13,237 nt of DNA, taken from JBCDHN01 sp964351855. Its GTDB lineage: Bacteria; Verrucomicrobiota; Verrucomicrobiia; Verrucomicrobiales; DEV007. The translations under genes and the position numbers were made by a program. Under the pieces are notes generated by a model. It searched no databases. It had not been told where the DNA came from and saw nothing but the letters and a program-made list of their open reading frames with translations. Numbering within the stretch: position 1 is the first letter of the stretch; each line of letters begins with the position of its first letter. The stretch lies in contig CAYGQD010000202.1 of assembly GCA_964351855.1 (NCBI GenBank), forward strand, positions 1 through 13,237, written 5' to 3'. Positions 1-7,899 of the stretch are shown one piece after another.

Positions 1-1470
1 GGGACCACGAGTTCGCGGGCGATCCTTTTCGATCATTCGGGAAACAGCGCTCCGATTGTCGCCTCGCGCGAGTTTCCCCAGCACTTTCCTCAACCCGGAT
101 GGGTCGAACATGATCCTCACGAGATCTGGGATTCTCAGATTGCAGTGGCTCGGGAAGTGCTGCGCGAAAACAAGGTATCCTCAGCGGACCTTTCGGCGAT
201 TGGAATCACGAATCAGCGGGAGACGGTCGTCCTCTGGGATCGTCAAACCGGTCAACCGATCCATCATGCAATCGTCTGGCAAGATCGACGGACTGCTGGA
301 GCTTGTGACCAACTGGTGTCGGACGGCTTGGAAGCGTTGTTCACCGAAAAAACCGGCCTCCTGATCGATCCCTATTTCTCCGGCACGAAGATCAGCTGGC
401 TACTCGATCAGGTTCCCGGTGCCCGGAGGCGCGCTGAACATGGTGAAATTGCCTTCGGAACCATCGATTCCTGGCTCGTTTGGAATCTCACCGGAGGTCA
501 ATTGCACCTTACCGACGTCAGCAACGCCAGTCGGACCCTGCTCTTCAACATACACGATCTCGAATGGGATGAAGAACTCCTGGACATTCTCAAAATACCC
601 CGTGAGATCCTTCCGGAAGTGCGATCCAGCAGCGAGGTTTACGGAACCACTCGGGAAGAGCTTCTTGGGAGTGAGGTCTCTATTGCGGGAATCGCCGGGG
701 ATCAACAGGCAGCTCTCTTTGGCCAGGCTTGTCACGAACCCGGACAGGCAAAGAACACCTATGGTACGGGATGTTTTCTGCTCATGAATACAGGGGAGAC
801 TCCGGTGAGATCGGAAAACCGGCTCCTTACCACGGTCGCATGGAAAATCGGAGACCGAGTCGATTATGCCCTGGAAGGAAGTGTTTTCATCGCCGGAGCA
901 GCCGTTCAATGGCTTCGGGATCAGCTGGGAATTATCCGGGACGCCACGGAGGTCGAAGAACTCGCTCGGACGGTCCCCGACAGCGGCGGTGTTTATTTCG
1001 TGCCCGCCTTCGCCGGACTTGGAAGCCCCCACTGGGATCCCTATGCGCGCGGAGCCATCGTTGGCCTCAGCCGGGGTTCCAGCAAGGCGCATCTCGCCCG
1101 GGCGACACTTGAGGCGATTGCGTTTCAGTCTCTCGAACTCCTCCAGGCCATGGAACGAGATTCCGGAATTCAACTGAGCGAACTCCGGGTGGATGGCGGG
1201 GCCTCCTTGAATTCGCTCTTGCTGCAAATCCAAGCTGATTTGTTGCAAGTCCCCGTCATTCGCCCCCAGGTTTCGGAGACAACGGCCCTGGGCGCAGCCT
1301 ATCTCGCCGGACTGGCCGTTGGATTTTGGGCGTCTTCAACTGAAATCGGGACCAACTGGAAAGAAGCGACTCGATGTGAGCCTCAAGTGTCACCAGAGTC
1401 CATTCAGCCACGCATCGCAGGTTGGAATCGCGCGGTAGATAGCTCCCGAGACTGGGCAAGTCCCCGATAA
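1..1470 (+). CDS. glpK: Glycerol kinase, 5'-truncated by window edge
   Basis: Cytoplasmic glycerol kinase (FGGY family) makes sn-glycerol 3-phosphate from glycerol and ATP. The reading frame is open from base 1, where the fragment starts in the N-terminal phosphate-binding loop GTTSSR. About 12 residues are therefore missing and 489 remain, giving the usual ~500-residue length. Visible hallmarks include GWVEHDP, GITNQRET, DPYFSGTK, NASRTLLFNI, GIAGDQQAALFG (the Asp encoded at 700-702 matches the catalytic base), NTYGTGCF, DPYARGAI, RVDGGA and ALGAAYLAGLAVGFW. These align by eye with the E. coli enzyme along the whole length. The C-terminal tail diverges from the E. coli region that binds EIIA-Glc, so that inhibition is not predicted. 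No glpF or glpD lies in the window. The stop codon is 17 bases from the stop of the convergent Nudix gene, and no terminator hairpin is visible between them. The true start lies outside the window. Confidence 0.97.
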   Translation, partial: GTTSSRAILFDHSGNSAPIVASREFPQHFPQPGWVEHDPHEIWDSQIAVAREVLRENKVSSADLSAIGITNQRETVVLWDRQTGQPIHHAIVWQDRRTAGACDQLVSDGLEALFTEKTGLLIDPYFSGTKISWLLDQVPGARRRAEHGEIAFGTIDSWLVWNLTGGQLHLTDVSNASRTLLFNIHDLEWDEELLDILKIPREILPEVRSSSEVYGTTREELLGSEVSIAGIAGDQQAALFGQACHEPGQAKNTYGTGCFLLMNTGETPVRSENRLLTTVAWKIGDRVDYALEGSVFIAGAAVQWLRDQLGIIRDATEVEELARTVPDSGGVYFVPAFAGLGSPHWDPYARGAIVGLSRGSSKAHLARATLEAIAFQSLELLQAMERDSGIQLSELRVDGGASLNSLLLQIQADLLQVPVIRPQVSETTALGAAYLAGLAVGFWASSTEIGTNWKEATRCEPQVSPESIQPRIAGWNRAVDSSRDWASPR

Positions 1471-1487
1471 AGGCGCATCTCCTGTTG

Positions 1488-2129
1488 CTAGACCGGAGCC
1501 AACTCAGGTTTGATGATGGAATCGAAGCTTTCTACGATAAGCCGCGACCACGATTCCAGTCGATCACCTCGAGTTTCCAACTCCATTCGGGTCAAAAACT
1601 CCAGTTCTGTAATGGCGTCTTCGTTGGAGAATACCTCCATGGACTCCAAGTCAAAAAGATGCACCACACCGAGGTGGACTTGGCCGACCTCATTCGTGTC
1701 ATCGTTAATCAATCCGACGATCGTCTGCGTATGGGAGGATTCAATCCGGAGTTCTTCGTTCGTTTCACGCTCAACCCCAGCGAGGTAGAGACCTTTTCCC
1801 ATCGATCCACTGGCCTCGTAATCCTCTTCATTCACGTGACCTCCGATCCCGATGGAACCCTTCGCGGCAAGGCGCTTTTCCCCACCTCCTCCTCCCCGAA
1901 CGTAGTGCAGGAATCGATCGCCGCAGCGAAAGATCGCATAAGGGATCAATTGCTTGTGACCGGGGTCATCTTCCGCCAGGTTGCGATCGAGAAATCGGTT
2001 GTTTGCCGGGTCTAACATCCGCGTAAGATAGCGATCCGCGTCCTGGGTAAAGCCTTGGAAGGCGCCAATTTCCTCAAATAATTGCCGAGTGATCACCAGG
2101 ACATTTTCGTCGTAACGTTTGGTAGCCAT
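1488..2129 (-). CDS. Nudix-superfamily phosphoesterase-like protein
   Basis: A 213-residue soluble protein with a Nudix-type core. GIGGHVN at residues 94-100 gives the strand and turn that open a Nudix box. RETNEEL at 121-127 supplies the metal-binding RExxEE helix that coordinates Mg2+ for diphosphate hydrolysis. These parts are about ten residues further apart than in the classical G-x5-E-x7-REUxEExGU box because of an acidic insertion around 101-112. From memory, a similar spaced arrangement (GGHVN...D...REl.EEl) occurs in bacterial proteins annotated simply as 'phosphoesterase'. The N-terminus (residues 1-60) is rich in charged residues. No signal peptide or membrane segment is present. 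The ATG lies in a 130-base gap shared with the divergent gene at 2260, and no Shine-Dalgarno sequence precedes it. The substrate cannot be told from sequence; the fold call is solid but the activity is only inferred. Confidence 0.72.
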   Translation of the reverse strand: MATKRYDENVLVITRQLFEEIGAFQGFTQDADRYLTRMLDPANNRFLDRNLAEDDPGHKQLIPYAIFRCGDRFLHYVRGGGGGEKRLAAKGSIGIGGHVNEEDYEASGSMGKGLYLAGVERETNEELRIESSHTQTIVGLINDDTNEVGQVHLGVVHLFDLESMEVFSNEDAITELEFLTRMELETRGDRLESWSRLIVESFDSIIKPELAPV

Positions 2130-2259
2130 GTTAGGACCGGTAAGGTCTTGAGCAGAACTTTCAAGCCCCGTTGTTGCAGTTTTGCATCGACACTCAAAAC
2201 CCTAGCAAAACGCTCAAATCCCGCTTGACCTCCAGTCGCGCCCCTTCCAAGAGTGATTC

Positions 2260-3315
2260 GTGGCCTCAGGACTCAATCTCAGAGAACAACTCCGGCAAAT
2301 TCTGCCGGGTCTTCTTCCCAAAAACCCAGCCGATGCAATCAAAGGCACCGAGCTGATTCAATTGGTCAAGCTCCAGCTGCAGCAGCCTTATTCGGACGCG
2401 ACTCTGCGCTACCATTTTTCGATCATGTCTTGCGACCCGTCTTCGCCGATCGCGAAGGTGGAACACGGTCAGGGTTACTATCAGCGCTCCACCACGCTTC
2501 GCTCGCTCGAGAGTGCCCGGAACTTTATCCCGATGGCTCAGGAAGGCTCGCTTTTCGGTTCGGCGGATCCAGTTACGGGAGAGCAGCTCGCACTCTCTCG
2601 CGCCAATCGATTTCGGGCCGTATTCAACCGGTTCTGTGAGTTCAACGATCGCTTTCCGTTCGCCTTCGAAAACGCCTTGTCCGATGAAGAAGGCGAGCAG
2701 TATTTGTGGCGATTGCCCGACGTGGCGACCGTTGAATGGATGATTGGCGAAGCGGATGAAGAGAAGGAAGGCCTGATTCTTGATCCGGAAAGCATTCGCA
2801 CCCGGCAGCTGATGGGCGGAACGCCATTCAAAGTTACGGCGATCAAGCTGAAGCTCGATACCAATTACTCCACCGCTCGCGCTGATTTTTTTCGCACTTT
2901 GAGTGCGGGACTTTGGGCCAACTACACGGACTTGGTGATCGCCGCAGAAATCACGGATGAACAACTGGTCACGGACCTACGGAGCTTGGCGGACCAATTC
3001 GGTGTGGGCGTCACGAGCCTCGGCCTCACTGTCGATATCATTGATGATTTGCCTGAGCCTGCCGCAATTGAAAACATGCGCCTGCGCGAGTTCGAGGCGC
3101 TTCTCGGGCTGTTCAACGTCCGCCGGATTGCATTACCCCGCGATACCGGTCGGCTTGATTGGCAGACGATTAACCAGTTCCGGGGGAACGATGACTTCGA
3201 ATCCTTCTACCAGTGGATTGCCTATTGCCTCGACAATGGGCGCGCCTTCACGGCAGAGCAATTCGCGGAGAAGCGGTCCCAATCGCTCAAGGTAGAGCCT
3301 GGTGAAGCGGCTTAA
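2260..3315 (+). CDS. Winged-helix protein with HrgA-like, possibly endonuclease-derived, C-terminal half
   Basis: A 351-residue soluble protein without signal peptide or membrane segment. Residues about 29-76 look like a winged helix-turn-helix: helix GTELIQLVKLQL, a second helix YSDATLRYHF, then a wing ending in GQGYYQR. Residues about 150-260 read like the HrgA-type proteins found near restriction systems. There is an L-P-D motif at 152-154, a beta strand with AIKLKLD at 194-200, a helix with ADFFRTLSAGLWAN at 208-221, and strands VIAAEI and FGVGVTSLGL. In that family I recall an E-x-K at the 'IKLK' strand and an S-N-S-S-W-A-N-like helix; here the acidic residue appears to be Lys196. GTG at 2260 is chosen because an in-frame TGA lies at 2254-2256; AAGAG at 2249-2253 is a weak ribosome site. 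The family match is from memory and by eye. It could instead be an unrelated wHTH regulator. Confidence 0.6.
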   Translation: MASGLNLREQLRQILPGLLPKNPADAIKGTELIQLVKLQLQQPYSDATLRYHFSIMSCDPSSPIAKVEHGQGYYQRSTTLRSLESARNFIPMAQEGSLFGSADPVTGEQLALSRANRFRAVFNRFCEFNDRFPFAFENALSDEEGEQYLWRLPDVATVEWMIGEADEEKEGLILDPESIRTRQLMGGTPFKVTAIKLKLDTNYSTARADFFRTLSAGLWANYTDLVIAAEITDEQLVTDLRSLADQFGVGVTSLGLTVDIIDDLPEPAAIENMRLREFEALLGLFNVRRIALPRDTGRLDWQTINQFRGNDDFESFYQWIAYCLDNGRAFTAEQFAEKRSQSLKVEPGEAA

Positions 3316-3400
3316 GGGAACTTCGGGCCATATCCATAGTCAGTCCGGGTCCGGGAAACTTGCCTTGCCTGCTCAGGGTTTCGCAGCGTGACTCCTGGTC

Positions 3401-4810
3401 ATGAATCTTCTTTTTCTTCGGATACTCATCAGTGCCCTTCTAGGGGCGTGTTGCCTAACGGCAAGCGAATCGCCGAATTTCCTCTTCATTTTGGCTGATG
3501 ATTGCACGTTCAATGATCTCCCGCTCTACGGAGGGGAGAATGCAAGAACCCCAAATCTGGACCATCTTGCGGCGCAAGGATTGACCTTTGACCGGGCGTA
3601 TCTCTCGATGGCGATTTGCCAGCCCTGCCGCGCCGAGCTCTACAGCGGCCAGTTTCCTTTGCGTAACGGCTGTGCCTGGAATCACTCCGCCAGCCATCCC
3701 CATACCAAAAGCCTGCCACACTATCTCGAACCGCTAGGCTATCGAGTGGGCCTCGCGGGCAAGGGGCATGTCAAACCCGCCAAGGTGTTTCCCTTCGAGG
3801 AAGTTCCCGGATTTGACCCTAGCTGTGTCCGCCAACCGACCAATCCCCATGATCTCGCCGGAATTCGCGAATTCATCAGCCGAGATTCGGATCCCTTCTG
3901 TCTGGTGGTCGCCCTTGTCGATCCTCATATTCCCTGGGTGATGGGCGATGCTTCGAAGTATCCTCCGGAAGCGATCAAATTGCCCCCCAATTTGGCGGAT
4001 ACGCCCACGACTCGAGAGCATTTCTCCAACTACCTCGCTGAAATCACCTATATGGACAGCCAAGTCGGGGAGATTTTGGAGACGCTCGACCGTTCCGGAA
4101 AAAGAGAAGACACCGTGGTGCTGTTTTCCTCCGAACAAGGTTCCCAGTTTCCCGGCTGCAAATGGACCAACTGGGACACCGGGCTCCACACCGCGTTGAT
4201 TGCTTCCTGGCCCGGCAAAATCGCCGCAGGAGAGCGGACCGATGCGATCGTGATGTATGCCGATGTGGTTCCGACCTTCCTGGCATTGGCAGGCGGTGAA
4301 CCCGCTCCCAATCTCGACGGCACCAATTTCGCCCCCGTTCTCACGGGAAAAACCTCCGCCCATCGCGAATTTGCCTACGGAATCCACAATAACCTCCCGG
4401 AAGGTCCGCGCTATCCGATCCGAACGGTCACGAATGGTCAATTCCGCTACATTCGAAATCTTCTGCCAGACGAAATCTACATCGAAAAACACCTCATGGG
4501 AGGCGGACGGCTCAACAATCCCTACTGGGCAACCTGGGTCGGAGCGAATCCCCTTCAAGAAGGCACCAATGCCTATGCCATGGTGAAGCGCTACATGTCT
4601 CGCCCAGCGGAACAGCTTTATCAAACCAGCGAGGATCCTTACGAACTCCTCAATTTGGCGGAAAACCCTGAATTCCAAGCCGTCAAGGAAACGCTCAGCG
4701 CTGAATTGGATCGCTGGATGGAGATGCAAATGGATCCGGGCGCAGCGGTCGATACGGTGGAAGCCCTGATGGCGGCGAGAAAGGGCACGCATCTTCACGG
4801 CCCAAAATGA
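3401..4810 (+). CDS. Exported formylglycine-dependent sulfatase (S1 family)
   Basis: A 469-residue type I sulfatase that hydrolyses a sulfate ester or N-sulfate, probably on a polysaccharide, outside the cytoplasm. Residues 1-22 are a signal peptide (hydrophobic ILISALLGACCL, then T-A-S). Calcium ligands D33-D34 start the core. CQPCR at 73-77 is the C-x-P-x-R motif read by formylglycine-generating enzyme, with C73 the residue converted. GKGH at 120-123, VDPHIPW at 173-179 and SSEQGSQFPGCKWT at 243-256 provide the remaining active-site strands. Segments such as GCKWTNWDTG and YDLLNLAENP-like EDPYELLNLAENP recall heparan N-sulfatase (SGSH)-like members, but substrate cannot be assigned. It starts 85 bases after the preceding gene, and 84 bases separate it from the AsmA-like gene downstream on the same strand. 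No Shine-Dalgarno precedes the ATG, but the signal peptide fixes the start. Confidence 0.93.
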   Translation: MNLLFLRILISALLGACCLTASESPNFLFILADDCTFNDLPLYGGENARTPNLDHLAAQGLTFDRAYLSMAICQPCRAELYSGQFPLRNGCAWNHSASHPHTKSLPHYLEPLGYRVGLAGKGHVKPAKVFPFEEVPGFDPSCVRQPTNPHDLAGIREFISRDSDPFCLVVALVDPHIPWVMGDASKYPPEAIKLPPNLADTPTTREHFSNYLAEITYMDSQVGEILETLDRSGKREDTVVLFSSEQGSQFPGCKWTNWDTGLHTALIASWPGKIAAGERTDAIVMYADVVPTFLALAGGEPAPNLDGTNFAPVLTGKTSAHREFAYGIHNNLPEGPRYPIRTVTNGQFRYIRNLLPDEIYIEKHLMGGGRLNNPYWATWVGANPLQEGTNAYAMVKRYMSRPAEQLYQTSEDPYELLNLAENPEFQAVKETLSAELDRWMEMQMDPGAAVDTVEALMAARKGTHLHGPK

Positions 4811-4894
4811 GGGAAGATTGAGGCTAATGGGATTGATCTTGCAACGTCCAACCTTAAGGCGACGCTTCCCCAACCCTAACACGCCTCCAAAATC

Positions 4895-6862
4895 ATGCTC
4901 CTCAAGCGCCTCAAATGGATCGCAATCGGAATTGCGGCCTTCTTTCTCATCCTCGGTATCGCGCTGTTCGCCTCGCGAGGATGGATTGAAGACAAGATTC
5001 ACTCCACTCTGGAATCCCAGCTAACCAGCCGGGGGATTCACCTGAAATACACGCCCTCCGACTTCGATCTGTTCCGGGGCGTCGTTCTGGAAGACGCGAC
5101 GCTGTTCCGAACGGAGGCTCAGACCGAACCCGTGATTACACTCTCGAGCTTGGCGATCAGTTATCAGCTCAGAGACCTGCTCTTTTCGCCCGATCAACGC
5201 AGAGTCGAAGTTTCGACTCAGGACGCAACCCTGACCGCGTTCCACGAAGGCGTGCCCTTCGCCTTGGAAGCCCTGGATTCCCAGTTCTCGATTTCACCCG
5301 CCGGTGTCGTCATTGCTCAACTCGATGGCCAAATGTTTGATCTGGAGCTGAACATCGAAGGTGAAGTCGATTTTCCAGAATCTTCGGAGACGACGCCTGA
5401 CGCGGAATCCCTAGCCGATGATTCTGCCGAAGACTCATCGACGGATCCCTTGGCCGAATTGGATCTGAGTCCCTTGGCTGACTTCGCCGAAGCGTGGAAA
5501 CTGAAAATCACCGATGAACGCCCAAAACTCAGCCTCGGTCTTGACCTTGCCGCCGATCAAACCCTAAAGGCAGAAGGTTCGCTTTCCGGTAAAGACTTTT
5601 CGTGGGACGGTGTCCCGATCGATCAATTAATGGTCGATTTTGATCTGAAAGAAGGGGCGGATCCGGTGGTTATTTTGGTCAACTCTCTCCAACTCACTTA
5701 TGGTGGCAACCCGTTAACTGCAGCAGCAGAGTTTGACACGGGCACTCAGACGCTGCTTCTTCAAAATCTGGATTCCAAGATCGACGTGATCGATCTCGCC
5801 TCCCAATTCTCGAAGGAAGAAGCCGATTCTACGATGCGTTTCCTCGCTCCACCGCATTTGATTGCCTCAGGAACCATCCCGGTTGCAACACCGGAATTGG
5901 CAAATCTGAAAGGCACTGCTACTTGCTCAAAGGGCATCGAAATTGCATTTCCGGAATCACGAAATTTGCTGATTTCCAATCTCACGACCAGCTTCACTCT
6001 CAAGGATGGATCCCTCCAGTTGCCTGACTTCTCTGCGTCCACCCTCGACGGTAAAGCGGAGGTCAACGCTAGCTTCCGGGTTTTCGATGATCCACTAACC
6101 CTCCAGGGAACTGTGGGACTCCATGAACTATCCCTGGCCGCTCTTTCGAAGTTTGCCGGTCAAAGTGACGACAAGATGGGCAATCTCAGTGCCACTTTCC
6201 AGGGAGGCGGCGCTCCGGATCTCACGAAGCTGAAAGGAAATGGGACCCTGACCATGAGCGAAGCCTATTTCGTCTCAATCCCGATTTTTCGTAAGTTGCA
6301 GCCCCTTCTTGGCGTCCTCAGCAAAGGACCGTTCGAGGGAAAATCGAAAGGCACCTCTCTCACCTCGACCTACCAACTGGGTGACGGTGCGCTGACGACC
6401 GATGATGTGGTTTTGACCTCCGGTGTCTTTTTGGTCGAGGCGACTGCAAACGTCAATTTCGCGACCGAAGAGCTGCAAGCCAATGCCGTTGCCAAGACTC
6501 GAGGCGCCACTCAACTCATCTCGGAACTCGCCGGAAAGTCGCTTGAAATCGAGGCATCCGGAACCTTCCAAGACTACCAGTGGAAACTCAAAAATGTTCC
6601 CGGTGTGGGGGAGATCGGTTCTCTATCGGATTTGGCGAAGAAGAAAGGCGGCGAACTCCTTGAAGGACTAGGATTGAACACAGAGGGGGCCGACGATTCT
6701 GCGGAGACGCTCTCCGGAATGGCGCAAGATGCAGTGGGAAACCTTCCCTTTCTCCGTGGCCTCAAGCCGAAACCTGAAGGCACTTCAAAGCCGGAAAGTG
6801 CCGAAAAGCCAGACGCCGAAGAAAAACCGGTGCGCGCCTTGCGGCCAGGTCAGGCCAATTAA
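4895..6862 (+). CDS. AsmA-like envelope protein, N-terminally anchored
   Basis: A 655-residue protein with one N-terminal membrane anchor (about residues 8-27, between KRLK and SRGW), followed by a long beta-rich region expected to face the periplasm. The opening after the anchor (IHSTLESQLTSRGIHLKY, then a gene-like series of L/V-rich strands) and the C-terminal section around 429-475 (GNLSATFQG, LKGNGTLTMSEAYFVSIPIF, RKLQPLLG) match the pattern of AsmA/YhdP/TamB-type proteins. Known members are thought to move or organise phospholipid between the inner and outer membranes. An acidic Ser/Asp/Glu-rich stretch at 161-190 interrupts the strands and may be a flexible linker. The tail from about 622 is a Lys/Pro/Glu-rich low-complexity segment. 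Its TAA overlaps the TAA of the convergent RDD gene in a shared TTAA. No clear Shine-Dalgarno precedes the ATG. Superfamily call good; specific role unknown. Confidence 0.8.
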   Translation: MLLKRLKWIAIGIAAFFLILGIALFASRGWIEDKIHSTLESQLTSRGIHLKYTPSDFDLFRGVVLEDATLFRTEAQTEPVITLSSLAISYQLRDLLFSPDQRRVEVSTQDATLTAFHEGVPFALEALDSQFSISPAGVVIAQLDGQMFDLELNIEGEVDFPESSETTPDAESLADDSAEDSSTDPLAELDLSPLADFAEAWKLKITDERPKLSLGLDLAADQTLKAEGSLSGKDFSWDGVPIDQLMVDFDLKEGADPVVILVNSLQLTYGGNPLTAAAEFDTGTQTLLLQNLDSKIDVIDLASQFSKEEADSTMRFLAPPHLIASGTIPVATPELANLKGTATCSKGIEIAFPESRNLLISNLTTSFTLKDGSLQLPDFSASTLDGKAEVNASFRVFDDPLTLQGTVGLHELSLAALSKFAGQSDDKMGNLSATFQGGGAPDLTKLKGNGTLTMSEAYFVSIPIFRKLQPLLGVLSKGPFEGKSKGTSLTSTYQLGDGALTTDDVVLTSGVFLVEATANVNFATEELQANAVAKTRGATQLISELAGKSLEIEASGTFQDYQWKLKNVPGVGEIGSLSDLAKKKGGELLEGLGLNTEGADDSAETLSGMAQDAVGNLPFLRGLKPKPEGTSKPESAEKPDAEEKPVRALRPGQAN

Positions 6863-7446
6863 CGCCGTACCACTCGGGTCCCCACCAGGTGATCGTGAAG
6901 GGTTCGTTTCTGACGATCGAACAGTGCGAACAAATAGCCGAGTCCCAGCACCAGCACGGTGAGAGATTCCGCCCAAGAACGACCGAAGGCTTTTCCGTAG
7001 GTGAGAGGATCGCCCTGGTCATCAATGACGCGTGAGCCTAGGAGCCACTTTCCCCAGGTATTCCCTTTTAGAGCCGTGTTGTAGATAAACCAAGTCAGCC
7101 AGACCCCGACAAAGCCGAAGAGGCCAACGACGATCGCGGGGCCCCATTGCGGACCGTCCGGTAACTTGGCGATCAGAAAAATGGAACCTGCATAGAAAGC
7201 GGCACTCACAAACGTGAGATCCAGCACTTTGGCAACCAACCTGCGCCCCCGGCTCGCCAACATGACCTTGGGTGCCTCAATGATCTCCACGTTGGCCACA
7301 TGTTGATGGATGGGGTTCACGAAATCCACCGCATCTGGAAAATCTTCCGCCTGCGCACCGAGTTCAAATAAAGGCCGTTCTTCCCCCGGGACGCCCAACT
7401 GAAACAGGGGTTCCTCATCGTCGTAATCTGGGGAATCCTTCTTCAT
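6859..7446 (-). CDS. RDD-family integral membrane protein
   Basis: A 195-residue membrane protein of the RDD family (PF06271). Residues 1-60 are an acidic soluble N-terminus containing two copies of PLFxLG (13-18 and 25-30). The RDD domain follows: RRLVAKVLDL at 68-77 with its Arg and Asp, hydrophobic segments at about 74-94, 102-122 and 160-176, the loop WGKWLLGSRVID at 131-142, and DRQKRTLHDHLVGTRVV at 177-193. RDD proteins are mostly uncharacterised; a few have been linked to ion transport or membrane organisation. An upstream in-frame ATG at 7551 would add 35 residues lying wholly inside moaD, so I prefer the ATG at 7446. There ATGA overlaps the moaD stop, and AAGGTGG immediately upstream on the coding strand could serve as a ribosome site. 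Translation is probably coupled to moaD. Confidence 0.88.
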   Translation of the reverse strand: MKKDSPDYDDEEPLFQLGVPGEERPLFELGAQAEDFPDAVDFVNPIHQHVANVEIIEAPKVMLASRGRRLVAKVLDLTFVSAAFYAGSIFLIAKLPDGPQWGPAIVVGLFGFVGVWLTWFIYNTALKGNTWGKWLLGSRVIDDQGDPLTYGKAFGRSWAESLTVLVLGLGYLFALFDRQKRTLHDHLVGTRVVRR

Positions 7447-7694
7447 CCACCTTGAACGGGAGGCATGATCGCCACTTCCTGGTTCTCCGTTAATTCGGCA
7501 TCCCGATCGACATAATCCAGATCCGCCGAAATCAACAGTGACGAATCCCAATCCCGAAGTTTGGGGTAATCGAGATACAATTGATCGAGCAAGCTTGCCA
7601 CGGTAACGCCTTCAGAGGTCGGCATTTCAATTTGCAGGCGATCTTCTCCCACGATGTCGCGAAGCACCGAAAAAAACAGGACCTGAAGTTTCAT
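7443..7694 (-). CDS. moaD: MoaD/ThiS-family sulfur-carrier-like protein
   Basis: An 83-residue ubiquitin-fold protein. It opens with the MoaD-type strand MKLQVLFFSVLRDIVGED and ends in PPVQGG, the Gly-Gly tail that is adenylylated by MoeB and thiocarboxylated in molybdopterin synthase small subunits. Helix ASLLDQLYLDYPKL and the run ELTENQEVAIMPPVQGG are where MoaD members have their conserved helix and C-terminal strand. Length matches the family (about 80 residues). It could serve molybdenum cofactor synthesis with a MoaE encoded elsewhere, or be a divergent sulfur carrier. No moaE, moeB or other moa gene is visible here, so the symbol is a family assignment. The gene is first in a two-gene unit: its TGA overlaps the ATG of the RDD gene. 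No Shine-Dalgarno is evident before the ATG. Confidence 0.85.
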   Translation of the reverse strand: MKLQVLFFSVLRDIVGEDRLQIEMPTSEGVTVASLLDQLYLDYPKLRDWDSSLLISADLDYVDRDAELTENQEVAIMPPVQGG

Positions 7695-7756
7695 GGAAGG
7701 GAGGGACGCAAGGTTTCCATTTTTGGCGTTTTTTTCGGACCACTCATTCGAATGAT

Positions 7757-7785
7757 TTGATAATCCAAATTGAGAGAAGGGGCAA
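7757..7785 (-). promoter_or_regulatory. Possible sigma-70-type promoter for moaD-RDD
   Basis: On the minus strand TTGCCC (7785-7780) and TATCAA (7762-7757) are separated by 17 bases and lie between the terminator at 7812-7849 and the moaD ATG at 7694. Each hexamer matches the consensus at four of six positions. Placement is reasonable, since a strong terminator isolates moaD from the gene upstream and the pair needs its own promoter, but the match is weak. Confidence 0.3.
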
Positions 7786-7811
7786 CTGACACTGGGGTGA
7801 TCGGGATTGCC

Positions 7812-7849
7812 AAAAAAAGCGAGCGCACGGCAAAAACCGTGGCTCGCTT
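7812..7849 (-). terminator. Rho-independent terminator after the small secreted-protein gene
   Basis: Read on the minus strand, AAGCGAGCCACGG pairs with CCGTGCGCTCGCTT across a six-base loop (TTTTTG), leaving one bulged base. The stem is 13 base pairs, GC-rich, and is followed directly by a run of seven T. It lies about 50 bases past the stop of the gene at 7900-8400. The plus-strand side has no T run, so it should act in one direction only, insulating moaD-RDD from the upstream gene. Confidence 0.88.
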
Positions 7850-7899
7850 CAAAATTCTACCAGCAGATCGGTAAATCAGCGGGCTGACGAATGCCATGA

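Noticed and set aside
400..1248. 282-codon minus-strand open frame opposite glpK
   Set aside because: It lies wholly inside the well-conserved glycerol kinase and its translation shows no domain; it is an antisense shadow of codon bias.
4811..4894. GGGAAG (4811) and CTTCCC (4865) as a terminator stem after the sulfatase
   Set aside because: The arms are almost 50 bases apart and no T run follows, so it is not a credible hairpin terminator.
3734..5002. 422-codon minus-strand open frame opposite the sulfatase and the start of the AsmA-like gene
   Set aside because: Long, but its translation is Gly/His/Arg-rich without motifs, and it is antisense to two clear genes.
7447..7551. Longer RDD start at 7551
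   Set aside because: The added 35 residues are the moaD coding region read in another frame; the ATG at 7446 with ATGA overlap is the better start.
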